A stretch of DNA of 64,000 bases from Vibrio sp. 10N.286.49.B1 (GCF_002873335.1 NZ_MCUW01000009.1:1-64000); one strand, 5' to 3'; counted from the stretch's first letter, positions 18,438 to 27,399 are shown. Made by a program: numbers and translations. The notes: generated by a model from the letters alone, not told the origin.

Positions 18438-19574
18438 ATGAAAAAAACTTTTTGTTCTTTAGTTTCAAGTACATTACTCGTATTTAGCATGAGCAACGCC
18501 CATGCGGCGTGGTATGAAGTGACCGGCGTCTCTACGATTGTCTCCTCAGACAAAGCGGCAAGAATTTACGCCCTAGAAGACGCGGTATATAAAGCAGTGG
18601 ATTTTTCAGGTGCCGATATTGGCGGGCTGTCCAAGCTTGCGCCACTGCTAGAGGACGATAAAGATCAATACCAGTTCATTGATTCTGAAGTTCGTCACAT
18701 TATCATTGACGACAAGTATGTAAGCGGCAACCAAATGGTGGTCAAAGCACGTATCGATATCTATCCATCGGCAAAGGCTTGCCATCAGAACCAATACAAA
18801 AAAACATTTGGGGTGGCAATGTTTGACATTGTTGACCCACAACAGGCCGTCATGGGACAAATCTATAAATTGGGCGAAGACTACAGCTCAGTTGTAGAAA
18901 AACAGCTCGCGACACGCTCCTACAGTTTTGTGTCAGTGGGAACCACACGCTACGAGATTAACAAACGCCAACCAGAACGCATCAAGATGATCGCACAAGA
19001 TTTGGGGGCACAATACCTAGTCACAGGTGAGATTAACGACCTTACTGCAACCATAACAACGGGAGGCTTATTAACAGACGACGTAACTAATCGTCAGTTT
19101 GCTATGGATCTTGCCATTTTTGATGGCAAAACTGGGCACGAGGTTTATCAACACTCTTATCGCGAAATCGCACAGTGGCCCTTTGCTAAAACCAGTAAAG
19201 TCGATACAAAAAGTGCTCGTTTCTGGACGTCGACGTACGGTGAGATGATGCAGAGAGTGAGCCGAAACATCATGTTGGATTTCGAGTCAGAAGTGTCATG
19301 TAAGATGACACTGCCTGAAGTCGTCGCAAGTTATGGCAATAAAATCACGCTTGATTTAGGCAGAGTTCACGGCGTACAAGCAGGCGACAAACTCACGCTA
19401 TGGCATACCGGATCGTTCATCGACCAAAATGGATTGCCGCGCAATAAGGTATCACAAAGCGACATCACACTAACCGTCTCAAGGGTCTACGAACACGAAG
19501 CAGAAGCCACCGTTGACCAACCAAGCCTAGCCAACAGCATCCAGATGGGCGATGTGATGCACAAACAGAAATAA
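18438..19574 (+). CDS. flgT: Flagellar H-ring/T-ring assembly protein FlgT
   Basis: Periplasmic protein needed to build the H-ring and the MotX/MotY T-ring in sodium-driven Vibrio polar motors. Started at the ATG at 18438 (MKKTFCSLVSSTLLVFSMSN), it has 378 residues and a Sec signal peptide ending NAHAAWYEV. An upstream TTG would add eight residues but lacks a clear ribosome site and would place the signal less typically. The C-terminal SH3-like region includes DLGRVHGVQAGDKLTLWH. It is divergent from flgOP. Confidence 0.93.
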   Translation: MKKTFCSLVSSTLLVFSMSNAHAAWYEVTGVSTIVSSDKAARIYALEDAVYKAVDFSGADIGGLSKLAPLLEDDKDQYQFIDSEVRHIIIDDKYVSGNQMVVKARIDIYPSAKACHQNQYKKTFGVAMFDIVDPQQAVMGQIYKLGEDYSSVVEKQLATRSYSFVSVGTTRYEINKRQPERIKMIAQDLGAQYLVTGEINDLTATITTGGLLTDDVTNRQFAMDLAIFDGKTGHEVYQHSYREIAQWPFAKTSKVDTKSARFWTSTYGEMMQRVSRNIMLDFESEVSCKMTLPEVVASYGNKITLDLGRVHGVQAGDKLTLWHTGSFIDQNGLPRNKVSQSDITLTVSRVYEHEAEATVDQPSLANSIQMGDVMHKQK

Positions 19575-19713
19575 ATCTAGACCGTTAGGCTTAACTTATT
19601 CAAATAAATGAGTAATATAGGCCATAAGCTATCATTGCACTGCGAGATAGAGCAAAACGAGCTCTAAACGTTTACTACTAAATGTTGAGTGACTAGCTAA
19701 CACTTACAATATT

Positions 19714-19789
19714 GTCCCCTTAGTTCAGCTGGATAGAACAAGGACCTCCTAAGTCTTAGACACAGGTTCGAATCCTGTAGGGGACACCA
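19714..19789 (+). tRNA. tRNA-Arg (anticodon CCU)
   Basis: A 76-base cloverleaf with a 7-bp acceptor stem (GTCCCCT / AGGGGAC), D-arm with TTCAGCTGGAT, anticodon loop CTCCTAA (anticodon CCT, read as CCU, for AGG codons), T-loop TTCGAAT and an encoded CCA end. A terminator follows at once. Rare-arginine tRNA genes of this kind are frequent integration sites. Decayed relatives of its 3' end are found at 27453-27480 and 30055-30082. Confidence 0.95.
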
Positions 19790-19797
19790 TATTCAAG

Positions 19798-19828
19798 AAA
19801 GTCAGCCTTATACGCTGGCTTTTTTTTC
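19798..19828 (+). terminator. Terminator of the tRNA-Arg gene
   Basis: A nine-pair stem with one G-T pair (AAAGTCAGC / GCTGGCTTT), 7-base loop and a run of eight T residues, starting nine bases after the tRNA. Confidence 0.85.
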
Positions 19829-19996
19829 GCTTCAAGAAACTTGGTAGCCGCTATCTCTATTATGATCATCACTATATCTATCATGATCGCTGGCTAACTT
19901 GATGAGCAAAGTCTGGAAAACCCAGCGCTGCATCAGCTCATTAATAATTCCATCAAATTACTGTACAACTGCGTGGTACTTTATAGCGAATAGCGC

Positions 19997-20998
19997 TCAA
20001 CCACAGGAACTTCTCACAACAAGCTTAGGTGGGAACACCACGCTTTTATGAGGTTGTTTATCTCCCCTCATACGAGATAAAATAATCTCCCCTGCAGTCC
20101 GGCCTATTTCCCTTGCGGAAACAGAGATGGAAGTAAGGGCCGGGTTAGTATCTGCTGACTCTGCCACGTCATCAAAACCAACGACAGCGATGTCTTTACC
20201 AACCGTTTTACCAAGATCTTTAATCGCCCTCATTACACCAAAGGCGACAATATCTTGATAACCAATAATCGCAGTAATCTCAGGGTACTGAGCTAACAAC
20301 TCTTTGGTCACTTTAGCCCCTTCAGAGCGTGATGCTGAGCAGCTGCGAATGTATCGTTCATTAAATGGTATCCCGTGTTCCATCAGCTTTGACATATAGC
20401 CACCAAGACGATGGGAACGAGTTTTTGAGATCTCTACCCCACCCACAAACGCGATATGCTTATGACCTTTCTTAATTAAGTGTTCTGTTGCCAGTTGTAA
20501 GCCCATAAAATTATTGGTACCGACAAAATCAAACTGGTCCTCACCAATAGGTCTAACCGCCAAGACAATCGGAAACCCTCGGCTTTGAACTGTCTCTAAG
20601 AAATTAAGATTGGTTTCCATCGCAGGACACATGACGACTCCACCAGCATTTTGGCTTAGTAGAGAGTCGATGAACTTACTTTGCCGCTCGACGCTCTCTT
20701 CAGCATTAGCAAGGAAAAGCAGCGAGTCTTGCTCTTCTAGATAATGACTTAACCCCGCGATCATTTCAGAGAAAAAAGGATTGGTAATATCCGGAGTCAC
20801 TAACCCGACCAAGTTGCTTCGCTTGTGGCGTAAGTTAGCGGCGGCTTGATTATAAACATAACCTAGCTCTTTAACCGCCTCTAACACTCGTTCTCGCGTC
20901 AGCGCAGATATTCGCCCCTTGTTCGTCAATACCATGGATACGGTCGCGGTGGAGACGCCGCAATACTTAGCCACGTCCGCAATGGTTGCTTTAGCCAT
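19997..20998 (-). CDS. LacI-family transcriptional regulator of the mannose-PTS operon
   Basis: Regulator of 333 residues, started at the ATG at 20998 (MAKATIADVAKYCGVSTATV), the standard LacI start, rather than at a TTG four codons earlier. The N-terminal helix-turn-helix (about 3-50) is followed by the hinge ANLRHKRSNLVGLV and a sugar-binding periplasmic-protein-like domain (about 60-333). It is divergent from the PTS operon. The 242-base gap contains a perfect 20-base palindrome and several TTAAC half-sites, consistent with repression of both directions. The inducer cannot be told from sequence; a phosphosugar or the transported sugar is likely. Confidence 0.9.
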   Translation of the reverse strand: MAKATIADVAKYCGVSTATVSMVLTNKGRISALTRERVLEAVKELGYVYNQAAANLRHKRSNLVGLVTPDITNPFFSEMIAGLSHYLEEQDSLLFLANAEESVERQSKFIDSLLSQNAGGVVMCPAMETNLNFLETVQSRGFPIVLAVRPIGEDQFDFVGTNNFMGLQLATEHLIKKGHKHIAFVGGVEISKTRSHRLGGYMSKLMEHGIPFNERYIRSCSASRSEGAKVTKELLAQYPEITAIIGYQDIVAFGVMRAIKDLGKTVGKDIAVVGFDDVAESADTNPALTSISVSAREIGRTAGEIILSRMRGDKQPHKSVVFPPKLVVRSSCG

Positions 20999-21058
20999 AT
21001 TGAGTTCCAATAAGTGAAATTAACATCAGTTATAGCGGGTTTCTTATCTGATTAAAAC

Positions 21059-21078
21059 AAGGTTAATCGATTAACCTT
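21059..21078. promoter_or_regulatory. Perfect 20-base palindromic LacI-family operator
   Basis: AAGGTTAATCGATTAACCTT is a perfect palindrome with the central CG typical of LacI-family operators. It lies 61 bases upstream of the regulator ATG and so could mediate autoregulation. Confidence 0.75.
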
Positions 21079-21161
21079 ATTAAGCTACATTTATCACCGT
21101 GATTATGTGATTAACTACAAAATTGCCCTTTTAATTATAGGTTAACAGATGCTAAATGCGT

Positions 21162-21178
21162 GGTTAAACGCGTTAACC
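21162..21178. promoter_or_regulatory. Second, looser operator-like inverted repeat
   Basis: GGTTAA and TTAACC halves, identical to those of the palindrome at 21059-21078 but with a 5-base spacer instead of 4. Further half-sites stand at 21107-21115, 21139-21146, 21189-21197 and 21221-21229, between here and the ATG of the PTS operon. They suggest cooperative operator occupancy near the promoter. Confidence 0.5.
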
Positions 21179-21240
21179 TGTTTGTTAGTTGATTAACTGA
21201 GTGATTAGACTGTAGTCAAATGATTAACTCAAGGTGATGT

Positions 21241-23001
21241 ATGAAGTACCTATCTGGTCAATCCAATTATGACAAGTTTCCCCATATAGAAGTCAACGGT
21301 TTTGAGAAAGAAGCGACGCGCGGATGGGACGATATCGTCAACAGAATTGAACAACGCATTCTGAACCAGGATAAACATATTTTGGTGATTGACACCTATC
21401 ACGGCGTCAATCACAACGAACTGCTCGACCAACTTATTGCGCCACTTTCACCTGCTGTCGTGGTCTCGACAGACGATGCGAAATACTCTGAACAACATAT
21501 CTTCTCCATGTTAGAACGCAATATTACCGAAGACCGCGTATTTGGTGTTATCGCACCACACAAGATGGACGAGTTTTTTGATAGCGAAAAGCTGTTGGAT
21601 CTAAAACAAACCGTCGCCGAGACTAACTCCGGTTTAATTGTTGTTGTTGGACATGGCGCACGATTGGTAGCAGAAGGGGATACTTTTATTTACGCCGATT
21701 TGGCTCGCTGGGAAATTCAGCAACGTTTCCGTCGAGGTGAACTCGGCAACTGGGGCGCAGAAAACTATGACGAGGATGTACTGCGTAAATACAAGCGTTC
21801 GTTCTTTATCGAATGGCGTGTCTTCGACCGCTATAAGACCAAACTATTGGCCGACGTTGACTTCCTATTGGATACCAATATAGGGCTTGATCCTAAGTTA
21901 ATTTCCGGTGAGGCCTTCAATGAAGGCCTCAAACAAGCAACGACTCAACCGTTCAGATTAGTTCCGTTCTTTGACCCAGGAGTTTGGGGGGGACAGTGGA
22001 TGAAAGAAGTCTGCGATCTCGAGCAAGATAAGCCGAATTATGCTTGGTGTTTTGACTGCGTTCCGGAAGAGAACAGCTTATTACTTAAATACGGTGACGT
22101 TATTGTAGAAATACCGTCTCAAGACTTGGTATTAACTCAACCTCGGGCACTATTAGGTGACAGCGTTCATGCTCGATTTGGAGCAGAATTCCCAATTCGA
22201 TTCGACTTCCTCGATACAATGGAAGGTCAACACTTGAGCTTGCAAGTGCATCCGCTAACTGAATACATTCAGAATGAGTTTGGTATGCATTATACCCAAG
22301 ACGAAAGTTACTACATGTTAGATGTCGGTGAGAAAGCCAGTGTTTATCTTGGTACCAAGTCTGGTATTAACCCTGATGAAATGATGAATGACCTTTACGC
22401 AGCACAGCGAGGCGAGAAATCTTTTGACGATGAACGTTTTATTAATCAATTCCCTGCGAAAAAGCATGATCACTTCTTAATTCCAGCGGGCACTATCCAC
22501 TGTTCGGGTTCTGACTCTATGGTACTTGAGATCAGTGCGACACCATATATTTTCACCTTCAAATTGTGGGATTGGGATCGTTTGGGGCTAGATGGTTTAC
22601 CGCGTCCTGTTCACCTAGACCACGGTAAAGAAGTTATACAGTGGGAACGTAACACCGAATGGTGCGAAGAACACTTAGTCAACGCCATCACCCCGATTAC
22701 TGAGGGCGATGGATGGAGAGAAGAGAAAACGGGATTGCACGAACGCGAATTTATTGAAACCCGACGTCACTGGTTCAACAAACCCGTTCTTCACAAAACT
22801 GAGGGGACGGTCAATGTTCTGAACTTAGTCGAAGGTAAAGAGGCCATTATTTTGAGTCCAGACAATAAATTTGAGCCATTTGTTGTTCATTATGCCGAAA
22901 CCTTCGTTATCCCAGCTCACGTAGACGCTTATGTCATCCAACCATACGGTGAAAGCGAAGGTAAAGAAATTGCCACTATTAAAGCGTTCGTAAGAGGTTA
23001 A
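21241..23001 (+). CDS. Class I mannose-6-phosphate isomerase with N-terminal kinase-like domain
   Basis: Predicted to interconvert mannose 6-phosphate and fructose 6-phosphate. The 586 residues fall into two parts. Residues about 230-586 are a zinc cupin PMI: QVHP (Q335, H337), E355 in DESYYML and H420 in AGTIHCSG fit the four metal ligands. Residues about 1-215 look like a P-loop nucleoside/uridine-kinase fold, but the P-loop position reads VIDTYHGVNHNELL, without GxxxxGK[ST], so it is probably not a working kinase. I recall similar long PMIs mainly from Firmicutes. The start has AAGGTG nearby. It is the first gene of the mannose-PTS operon and is followed two bases later by EIIA. Confidence 0.82.
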   Translation: MKYLSGQSNYDKFPHIEVNGFEKEATRGWDDIVNRIEQRILNQDKHILVIDTYHGVNHNELLDQLIAPLSPAVVVSTDDAKYSEQHIFSMLERNITEDRVFGVIAPHKMDEFFDSEKLLDLKQTVAETNSGLIVVVGHGARLVAEGDTFIYADLARWEIQQRFRRGELGNWGAENYDEDVLRKYKRSFFIEWRVFDRYKTKLLADVDFLLDTNIGLDPKLISGEAFNEGLKQATTQPFRLVPFFDPGVWGGQWMKEVCDLEQDKPNYAWCFDCVPEENSLLLKYGDVIVEIPSQDLVLTQPRALLGDSVHARFGAEFPIRFDFLDTMEGQHLSLQVHPLTEYIQNEFGMHYTQDESYYMLDVGEKASVYLGTKSGINPDEMMNDLYAAQRGEKSFDDERFINQFPAKKHDHFLIPAGTIHCSGSDSMVLEISATPYIFTFKLWDWDRLGLDGLPRPVHLDHGKEVIQWERNTEWCEEHLVNAITPITEGDGWREEKTGLHEREFIETRRHWFNKPVLHKTEGTVNVLNLVEGKEAIILSPDNKFEPFVVHYAETFVIPAHVDAYVIQPYGESEGKEIATIKAFVRG

Positions 23002-23003
23002 TC

Positions 23004-23432
23004 ATGCTCCATTTTTTCGTAGCCAGTCACGGTCCATTAGCCACTGCGCTTATCAGCAGTGCCAATATGGTATTTGGCGAACTTAGCAACACGACTGCGA
23101 TCTGCCTCACTGAAGAGGGAGGTATCGAGCAATTTAAGCAAGATTTCCATAATGAAATCCATGCAATAGCACCTAATGTCGATGGCATTGTCGTGTTATG
23201 TGATTTGGAGTGCGGCACACCATACAACGTTGCCTGTACTTATGCGTTCAACCCAAACTTCAATCCAAACGTTGAAGTCGTAACTGGGGTGAATTTTCCG
23301 ACACTTTTAATGACGGCAGACTTCGTTGAAGAAAACGACGCATCAATGGTTGCAGCAACCTTGCAACAAGAAGCGCTGAAAACGATTGTCGTAGCCAAAC
23401 CAGTTGAACTGGTACAAGAAGATGATTTTTAA
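23004..23432 (+). CDS. PTS EIIA component, mannose/fructose/sorbose family
   Basis: Cytoplasmic phosphocarrier of 142 residues that accepts phosphate from HPr. It has the mannose-family fold, with phosphorylated His9 in VASHGPLATAL and the ICLTEEGGIEQF segment. It is a separate single-domain protein, not fused to EIIB. It follows the isomerase by two bases and precedes EIIB by 11. The family is clear; the sugar (mannose, fructose, sorbose or an aminosugar) is not readable from sequence. Confidence 0.93.
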   Translation: MLHFFVASHGPLATALISSANMVFGELSNTTAICLTEEGGIEQFKQDFHNEIHAIAPNVDGIVVLCDLECGTPYNVACTYAFNPNFNPNVEVVTGVNFPTLLMTADFVEENDASMVAATLQQEALKTIVVAKPVELVQEDDF

Positions 23433-23443
23433 GGAGAAAAACT

Positions 23444-23938
23444 ATGGCTATTTCATTTGTACGTATTGATGACCGCGTTATCCATGGGCAGCTAATGACT
23501 CGTTGGGCTAAAGAGTTACCTTGTGATGGCATCGTAGCGATTGATGATGCAGTAGCTGCTGATCCATTGTTATCACAAGTCATGAAAGGTGCCGTTACCG
23601 ACGTTAAGGTTTGGCTATTTGATACCGCAACCGCGGTCAGCAAATTGCCAAAGGTTATTGCGAGCGATAAGAAATATTTCGTCATCGCAAAATCGCCAGT
23701 CACGCTACGTAGAATTAGCGAAGCCGGTATCAGTCTTGAAAACCTCAATAACAAAATCAACGTAGGCCCGATGAGCGCTCGTGAAGGGACTACAACCATT
23801 GGTGGTAACCAATGCGTCAATCAAGAAGAAGTTTCTGCATTTAATTACCTCTCTGAAGACGGACACCAGATCGACTTTAGACTGGTACCTGATGCCAGTT
23901 CCTACACCTGGCAAGATGCACTACAAAAGCTGAAATAA
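23444..23938 (+). CDS. PTS EIIB component, mannose/fructose/sorbose family
   Basis: Passes phosphate from EIIA to the sugar. The 164 residues open with the family signature ISFVRIDDRVIHGQLMTRWA, with phosphorylated His14 in VIHGQ. A strong AAGGAG ribosome site precedes the ATG. An 11-bp hairpin separates it from the membrane components, which may let the soluble parts be made at a different level. Confidence 0.94.
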   Translation: MAISFVRIDDRVIHGQLMTRWAKELPCDGIVAIDDAVAADPLLSQVMKGAVTDVKVWLFDTATAVSKLPKVIASDKKYFVIAKSPVTLRRISEAGISLENLNNKINVGPMSAREGTTTIGGNQCVNQEEVSAFNYLSEDGHQIDFRLVPDASSYTWQDALQKLK

Positions 23939-23950
23939 CAATAAGACAAC

Positions 23951-23988
23951 CTCCACTTTTGGCCTGCTAATAAACGTCAAAAGTGGAG
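23951..23988 (+). promoter_or_regulatory. Intercistronic hairpin between EIIB and EIIC
   Basis: A perfect 11-bp inverted repeat (CTCCACTTTTG / CAAAAGTGGAG) with a 16-base loop, in the 80-base gap inside the operon. No T run follows, so it is probably an mRNA stability or processing element rather than a terminator. Confidence 0.6.
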
Positions 23989-24018
23989 TACTTAATACGT
24001 GAGCTAAAGGATGACATT

Positions 24019-24822
24019 ATGTTTATAGAAGCAGTATTTATCGGGATACTCTGCTATCTCGGTGCCCTTTCTACCCCCTGGTTACTTGGATTGACTGGCG
24101 GCTGGTACACAATTACAAGGCCCTTAGTATCAGGCATGCTCGTCGGTATTATCTTGGGCGATATTCAAACAGGCATTATGGTTGGTGTCGCGGTGCAAGC
24201 CGTCTACATCGCGATGGTTACGCCAGGTGGATCTATGCCAGCTGATCTTAACTTCGTTGCCTATCCTGCCGTTGCACTCGGTGTCATGTCTGGACAAGGT
24301 GTAGAAGTCGCGGTGGCTATTGCCGCCACTATCGGTATTGCCGGAACGATAATCTTCAACTTTATGATGGTCATCAACTCCTATTGGAACCACAAAGCAG
24401 ACTTAGCCATTGAAGCCGGAAATGAAAACGGCGTATACATGAACTCAGCCATCTACCCTCAAGTCACTAACTTTTTGATGCGCTTTATTCCTACTTTCAT
24501 TGCCGTTTACTTTGGTAACCAATACATCGAAGGGTTTATGGCTAGCCTTCCGGACTTGGTGATCAATACCATGACCGTTCTAGGTGGCATTTTACCTGCT
24601 GTCGGTATCGCGATTCTTTTGAAGCAGATCATCAAAGAATCCACGATGCTTATCTATTTCTTAGTCGGTTTCGTTGGCATTGTCTTTCTAAACCTCAACA
24701 TGGTGGGTTTGGTCATGATTGGCGCTCTATTTGCTCTACTTCATTACAACTACAAACCAGAGCCACAAACGGCTAATGCTGCACCAGTTCAACAGACTGA
24801 TGATGACGAGGATGAATTCTAA
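24019..24822 (+). CDS. PTS EIIC component, mannose/fructose/sorbose family
   Basis: Membrane permease subunit of 267 residues that works with EIID. The ATG at 24019 (MFIEAVFIGILCYLG) behind AAAGG is preferred to a GTG 36 bases upstream, which lies inside the hairpin. The protein is almost wholly hydrophobic, with repeated segments such as PLVSGMLVGIILGD and GVAVQAVYIAMVTPGG typical of EIIC-Man. It ends in a short acidic tail and overlaps EIID by one base (TAATG). Confidence 0.93.
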   Translation: MFIEAVFIGILCYLGALSTPWLLGLTGGWYTITRPLVSGMLVGIILGDIQTGIMVGVAVQAVYIAMVTPGGSMPADLNFVAYPAVALGVMSGQGVEVAVAIAATIGIAGTIIFNFMMVINSYWNHKADLAIEAGNENGVYMNSAIYPQVTNFLMRFIPTFIAVYFGNQYIEGFMASLPDLVINTMTVLGGILPAVGIAILLKQIIKESTMLIYFLVGFVGIVFLNLNMVGLVMIGALFALLHYNYKPEPQTANAAPVQQTDDDEDEF

Positions 24823-25670
24823 TGACTGCACAACACAGCAAAACGGGTACTGAGGTCGAACCCAAAGTCGCACTCGACAAAAAAGATCTAACGAAATGCT
24901 GGCGTGCATGGATGATGTACAACCTGTCATCTATGAGTTTCGAACGCTTGGAATCCTTTGGTTTTTGCTTAGGCATGATGCCTGCTTTAAAGAAGCTCTA
25001 CCCGAATCCTGATGATCGAAAAGAGGCGATGAAACGCCACGCTTCCTTCTACAACACTGAGCCACAGTTGGGCGCTATCATCAACGGTATGGCTGTGGGC
25101 ATGGAGGAGAAAAAAGCCAACGGTGAACCCATTGACGGAGAAACCATTAACACATTAAAAGTCGGTTTGATGGGGCCCGTAGCGGGTATTGGGGATTCGA
25201 TGATACCGGGAATGTTGGTTCCAATTCTCTTGAGTATCGGTATGGCTCTCGCTGCTGGCGGTAGCATATTAGGCCCTATTTTCTACATTGTTGCCTTCAA
25301 CTCTATTGCCATCATCGGCTCTTACCAGCTATTTATGAAAGGCTACAAGATGGGCGCAGGCTCCGTCGAGATGCTCGTCAGCCATCGTTCAACGAAAATT
25401 CGCGAGGCTCTTTCGTTGCTAGGTGTGTTTGTCATGGGGGGAGTTGCAGCCAGTTATGTCAACCTCGGTACAGGGCTTGAGTTTGCGACCAAAGACGGCG
25501 TTGATATCAATGTTCAGATGATGCTAGATGGTATTTTCCCTAAATTACTGCCACTGGTTGTTGTCCTTGGCACCTGGTTCGCTATGGCGAAGAAAGGTCT
25601 AAGCCCAGTGAAAGCGATGCTTTCTCTTGTTGTATTGTCATTTATCGGTGTGGCTATCGGCCTCTTCTAA
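24822..25670 (+). CDS. PTS EIID component, mannose/fructose/sorbose family
   Basis: Second membrane subunit, unique to mannose-type PTS systems. The 282 residues show the N-terminal EIID signature (NLSSMSFERLESFGF), PQLGAIINGMAVGMEE and the loop GLMGPVAGIGDSM. Its ATG overlaps the EIIC stop, implying translational coupling. It precedes the epimerase gene by 51 bases, a gap that holds a small GC-rich hairpin (25684-25704). Confidence 0.94.
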   Translation: MTAQHSKTGTEVEPKVALDKKDLTKCWRAWMMYNLSSMSFERLESFGFCLGMMPALKKLYPNPDDRKEAMKRHASFYNTEPQLGAIINGMAVGMEEKKANGEPIDGETINTLKVGLMGPVAGIGDSMIPGMLVPILLSIGMALAAGGSILGPIFYIVAFNSIAIIGSYQLFMKGYKMGAGSVEMLVSHRSTKIREALSLLGVFVMGGVAASYVNLGTGLEFATKDGVDINVQMMLDGIFPKLLPLVVVLGTWFAMAKKGLSPVKAMLSLVVLSFIGVAIGLF

Positions 25671-25683
25671 GTCATCAATATCT

Positions 25684-25704
25684 AGGGCACTCGTGGGGTG
25701 CCCT
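25684..25704 (+). promoter_or_regulatory. Small hairpin between EIID and the epimerase gene
   Basis: A 7-bp stem (AGGGCAC / GTGCCCT) with a 7-base loop in the intercistronic gap, followed by the TGGAG ribosome site of the next gene. It may lower expression of the downstream isomerases. Confidence 0.45.
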
Positions 25705-25721
25705 ACTTCTTGGAGTAAACT

Positions 25722-26834
25722 ATGGACTCCCTCGCCTTTCAAATCGCTCGCAGCCAACAGTGGCTTACAAAGTATGCTCTACCTCGATGGCAAAAAACAC
25801 AATCCAGTCAAACGGGTATCTTTGCGGAGGGATTACTTTCCGACGGACAAGAATTTAGTCACGATTTATTTCGATTTCGCGTTCAGCCACGACAGGTTTA
25901 TGTCTTTGCTCATGCGACCAAGTTAGGACTTATAGATGGCAAGGATCAGGTCAGTGCCGCCATAAAAAACGGCTTTTCACATTTTGGTTCCGAAACATCT
26001 GGTTATCGATTTTCCATGTCCCGCAACAGTGAAATTAACTTGTATGAGCAAGCTTTCGCACTACTAGGGTTCGCGTGGCATTATCGGCTGACAGAAGATA
26101 AAAGTACTTTGCTATCGATGGAAACCATCTACGAACATATATCGACTCACCTCTGGGACACAAAGCATGGGGGCTTCTTTCTCACTGAAGGTAACACCGC
26201 AAACAAAGGGCAAAACCCACACATGCACCTGTTCGAAGCACTAATGGTCAGCTACGAACACACCGACAATCCCATTTGGTTAGAACGAGCTACGCAAATC
26301 TATCAACTCTTTAGCACTCAATTCCTTCAGAGCGATCATTTAGCCGAATTTTTTCAAGCGGACTTCTCGCTAACCCCGGGAATAGGGACTCATGTCGACC
26401 CCGGCCATCATTACGAATGGATTTGGTTGCTCAACCATTATGAAAAGCTCACAGGCGTCAATGTAGAGCCATCGATACAAACCCTGTTTACCTTCGCCCA
26501 ACTACATGGTCACAATACCAATGGTCTCGTCAGAGACGAGATATACACAAGTGGTAGGCCTTTACGCTCCACGTCACGCCTTTGGTGCCAAACTGAATAC
26601 TTGAAAGCCTGCATTACGCTTTGGGAACGAGACCCTACCGATGCGCATCGTTCAAATATCTGCCAAGCCGTAGAACACATCTTCATCCACTACTTAGACC
26701 CAGCCATAAACGGATTATGGATTGACCAAGTAAATGAACTTGGGCATGCCTTAAACAAACACTCCCCAGCAAGCAGTTTTTATCACCTATTTTTAGCGTT
26801 CTCTGAGTTGCTCAGAATAGCCAGCAAGGATTAA
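25722..26834 (+). CDS. AGE-family sugar epimerase/isomerase
   Basis: Member of the N-acylglucosamine 2-epimerase superfamily, an (alpha/alpha)6-barrel whose members interconvert mannose, glucose, fructose or N-acetylated sugars. The 370 residues keep the histidine-bearing motifs NPHMHLFEAL (H167, H169) and VDPGHHYEWIWLL (H229, H230), with SSFYHLF near the C-terminus. It is cytoplasmic, with no signal peptide. In an operon that brings in phosphorylated sugar it may act on the sugar phosphate or on free sugar released in the cell. YihS-like aldose-ketose isomerase or mannose isomerase are the closest guesses. Confidence 0.82.
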   Translation: MDSLAFQIARSQQWLTKYALPRWQKTQSSQTGIFAEGLLSDGQEFSHDLFRFRVQPRQVYVFAHATKLGLIDGKDQVSAAIKNGFSHFGSETSGYRFSMSRNSEINLYEQAFALLGFAWHYRLTEDKSTLLSMETIYEHISTHLWDTKHGGFFLTEGNTANKGQNPHMHLFEALMVSYEHTDNPIWLERATQIYQLFSTQFLQSDHLAEFFQADFSLTPGIGTHVDPGHHYEWIWLLNHYEKLTGVNVEPSIQTLFTFAQLHGHNTNGLVRDEIYTSGRPLRSTSRLWCQTEYLKACITLWERDPTDAHRSNICQAVEHIFIHYLDPAINGLWIDQVNELGHALNKHSPASSFYHLFLAFSELLRIASKD

Positions 26835-26838
26835 CAAC

Positions 26839-27399
26839 ATGCATCTATCTATTCCACCTACCATCAATTACCTCACTGGTAATATTGATGCTGACAACGT
26901 TATATCGAAACAGACAACACTTGGATCTCTTAAAGGCGTATTCGCTGACGAAGCACAACGTGCTAAAAGCGCACAGGACAGAGTCATTTACTATGTTGAG
27001 ATGCTTCCAGCTCAACATGAAGAAGGAGAGCTCAACTTTGGCGTTTCACATATCGAGCCAGGGGTAGTTGGCGACGAATTTCACATGACCAGAGGGCATA
27101 TTCACCAACGTAAAGAACAAGCTGAATTTTATTTTGGCTCACAAGGTGAAGGCTTGTTGCTCATGCAAACAGAACAAGGCGAAGTATTGATTGAAAAAGT
27201 ATGTCCCGGAAGCGTTCATCATATACCGGGATTTGTCGCGCACCGATTGATTAATACAGGTAACTCGCGATTATCTGCCCTCGCCGTTTGGCCAGCTATT
27301 GCAGGACATAATTATGATTTTCTAACCGATGTTGGATTTAAAGTTCGCGTACTTACATCATCAACAGGTTATAAAATTGCTTCTACAGACGACTGTTAA
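26839..27399 (+). CDS. Cupin-type glucose-6-phosphate isomerase
   Basis: Small cupin isomerase of the type first known from archaea, which interconverts glucose 6-phosphate and fructose 6-phosphate and is unrelated to the usual PGI fold. The 186 residues contain the metal-binding motif GHIHQRKEQAEFYFG, with H87, H89 and E96, and a later histidine near H127 (GSVHHIPGFVAHR). It lies four bases after the epimerase gene. With PMI and the AGE enzyme, the operon covers three kinds of hexose isomerisation. Confidence 0.85.
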   Translation: MHLSIPPTINYLTGNIDADNVISKQTTLGSLKGVFADEAQRAKSAQDRVIYYVEMLPAQHEEGELNFGVSHIEPGVVGDEFHMTRGHIHQRKEQAEFYFGSQGEGLLLMQTEQGEVLIEKVCPGSVHHIPGFVAHRLINTGNSRLSALAVWPAIAGHNYDFLTDVGFKVRVLTSSTGYKIASTDDC

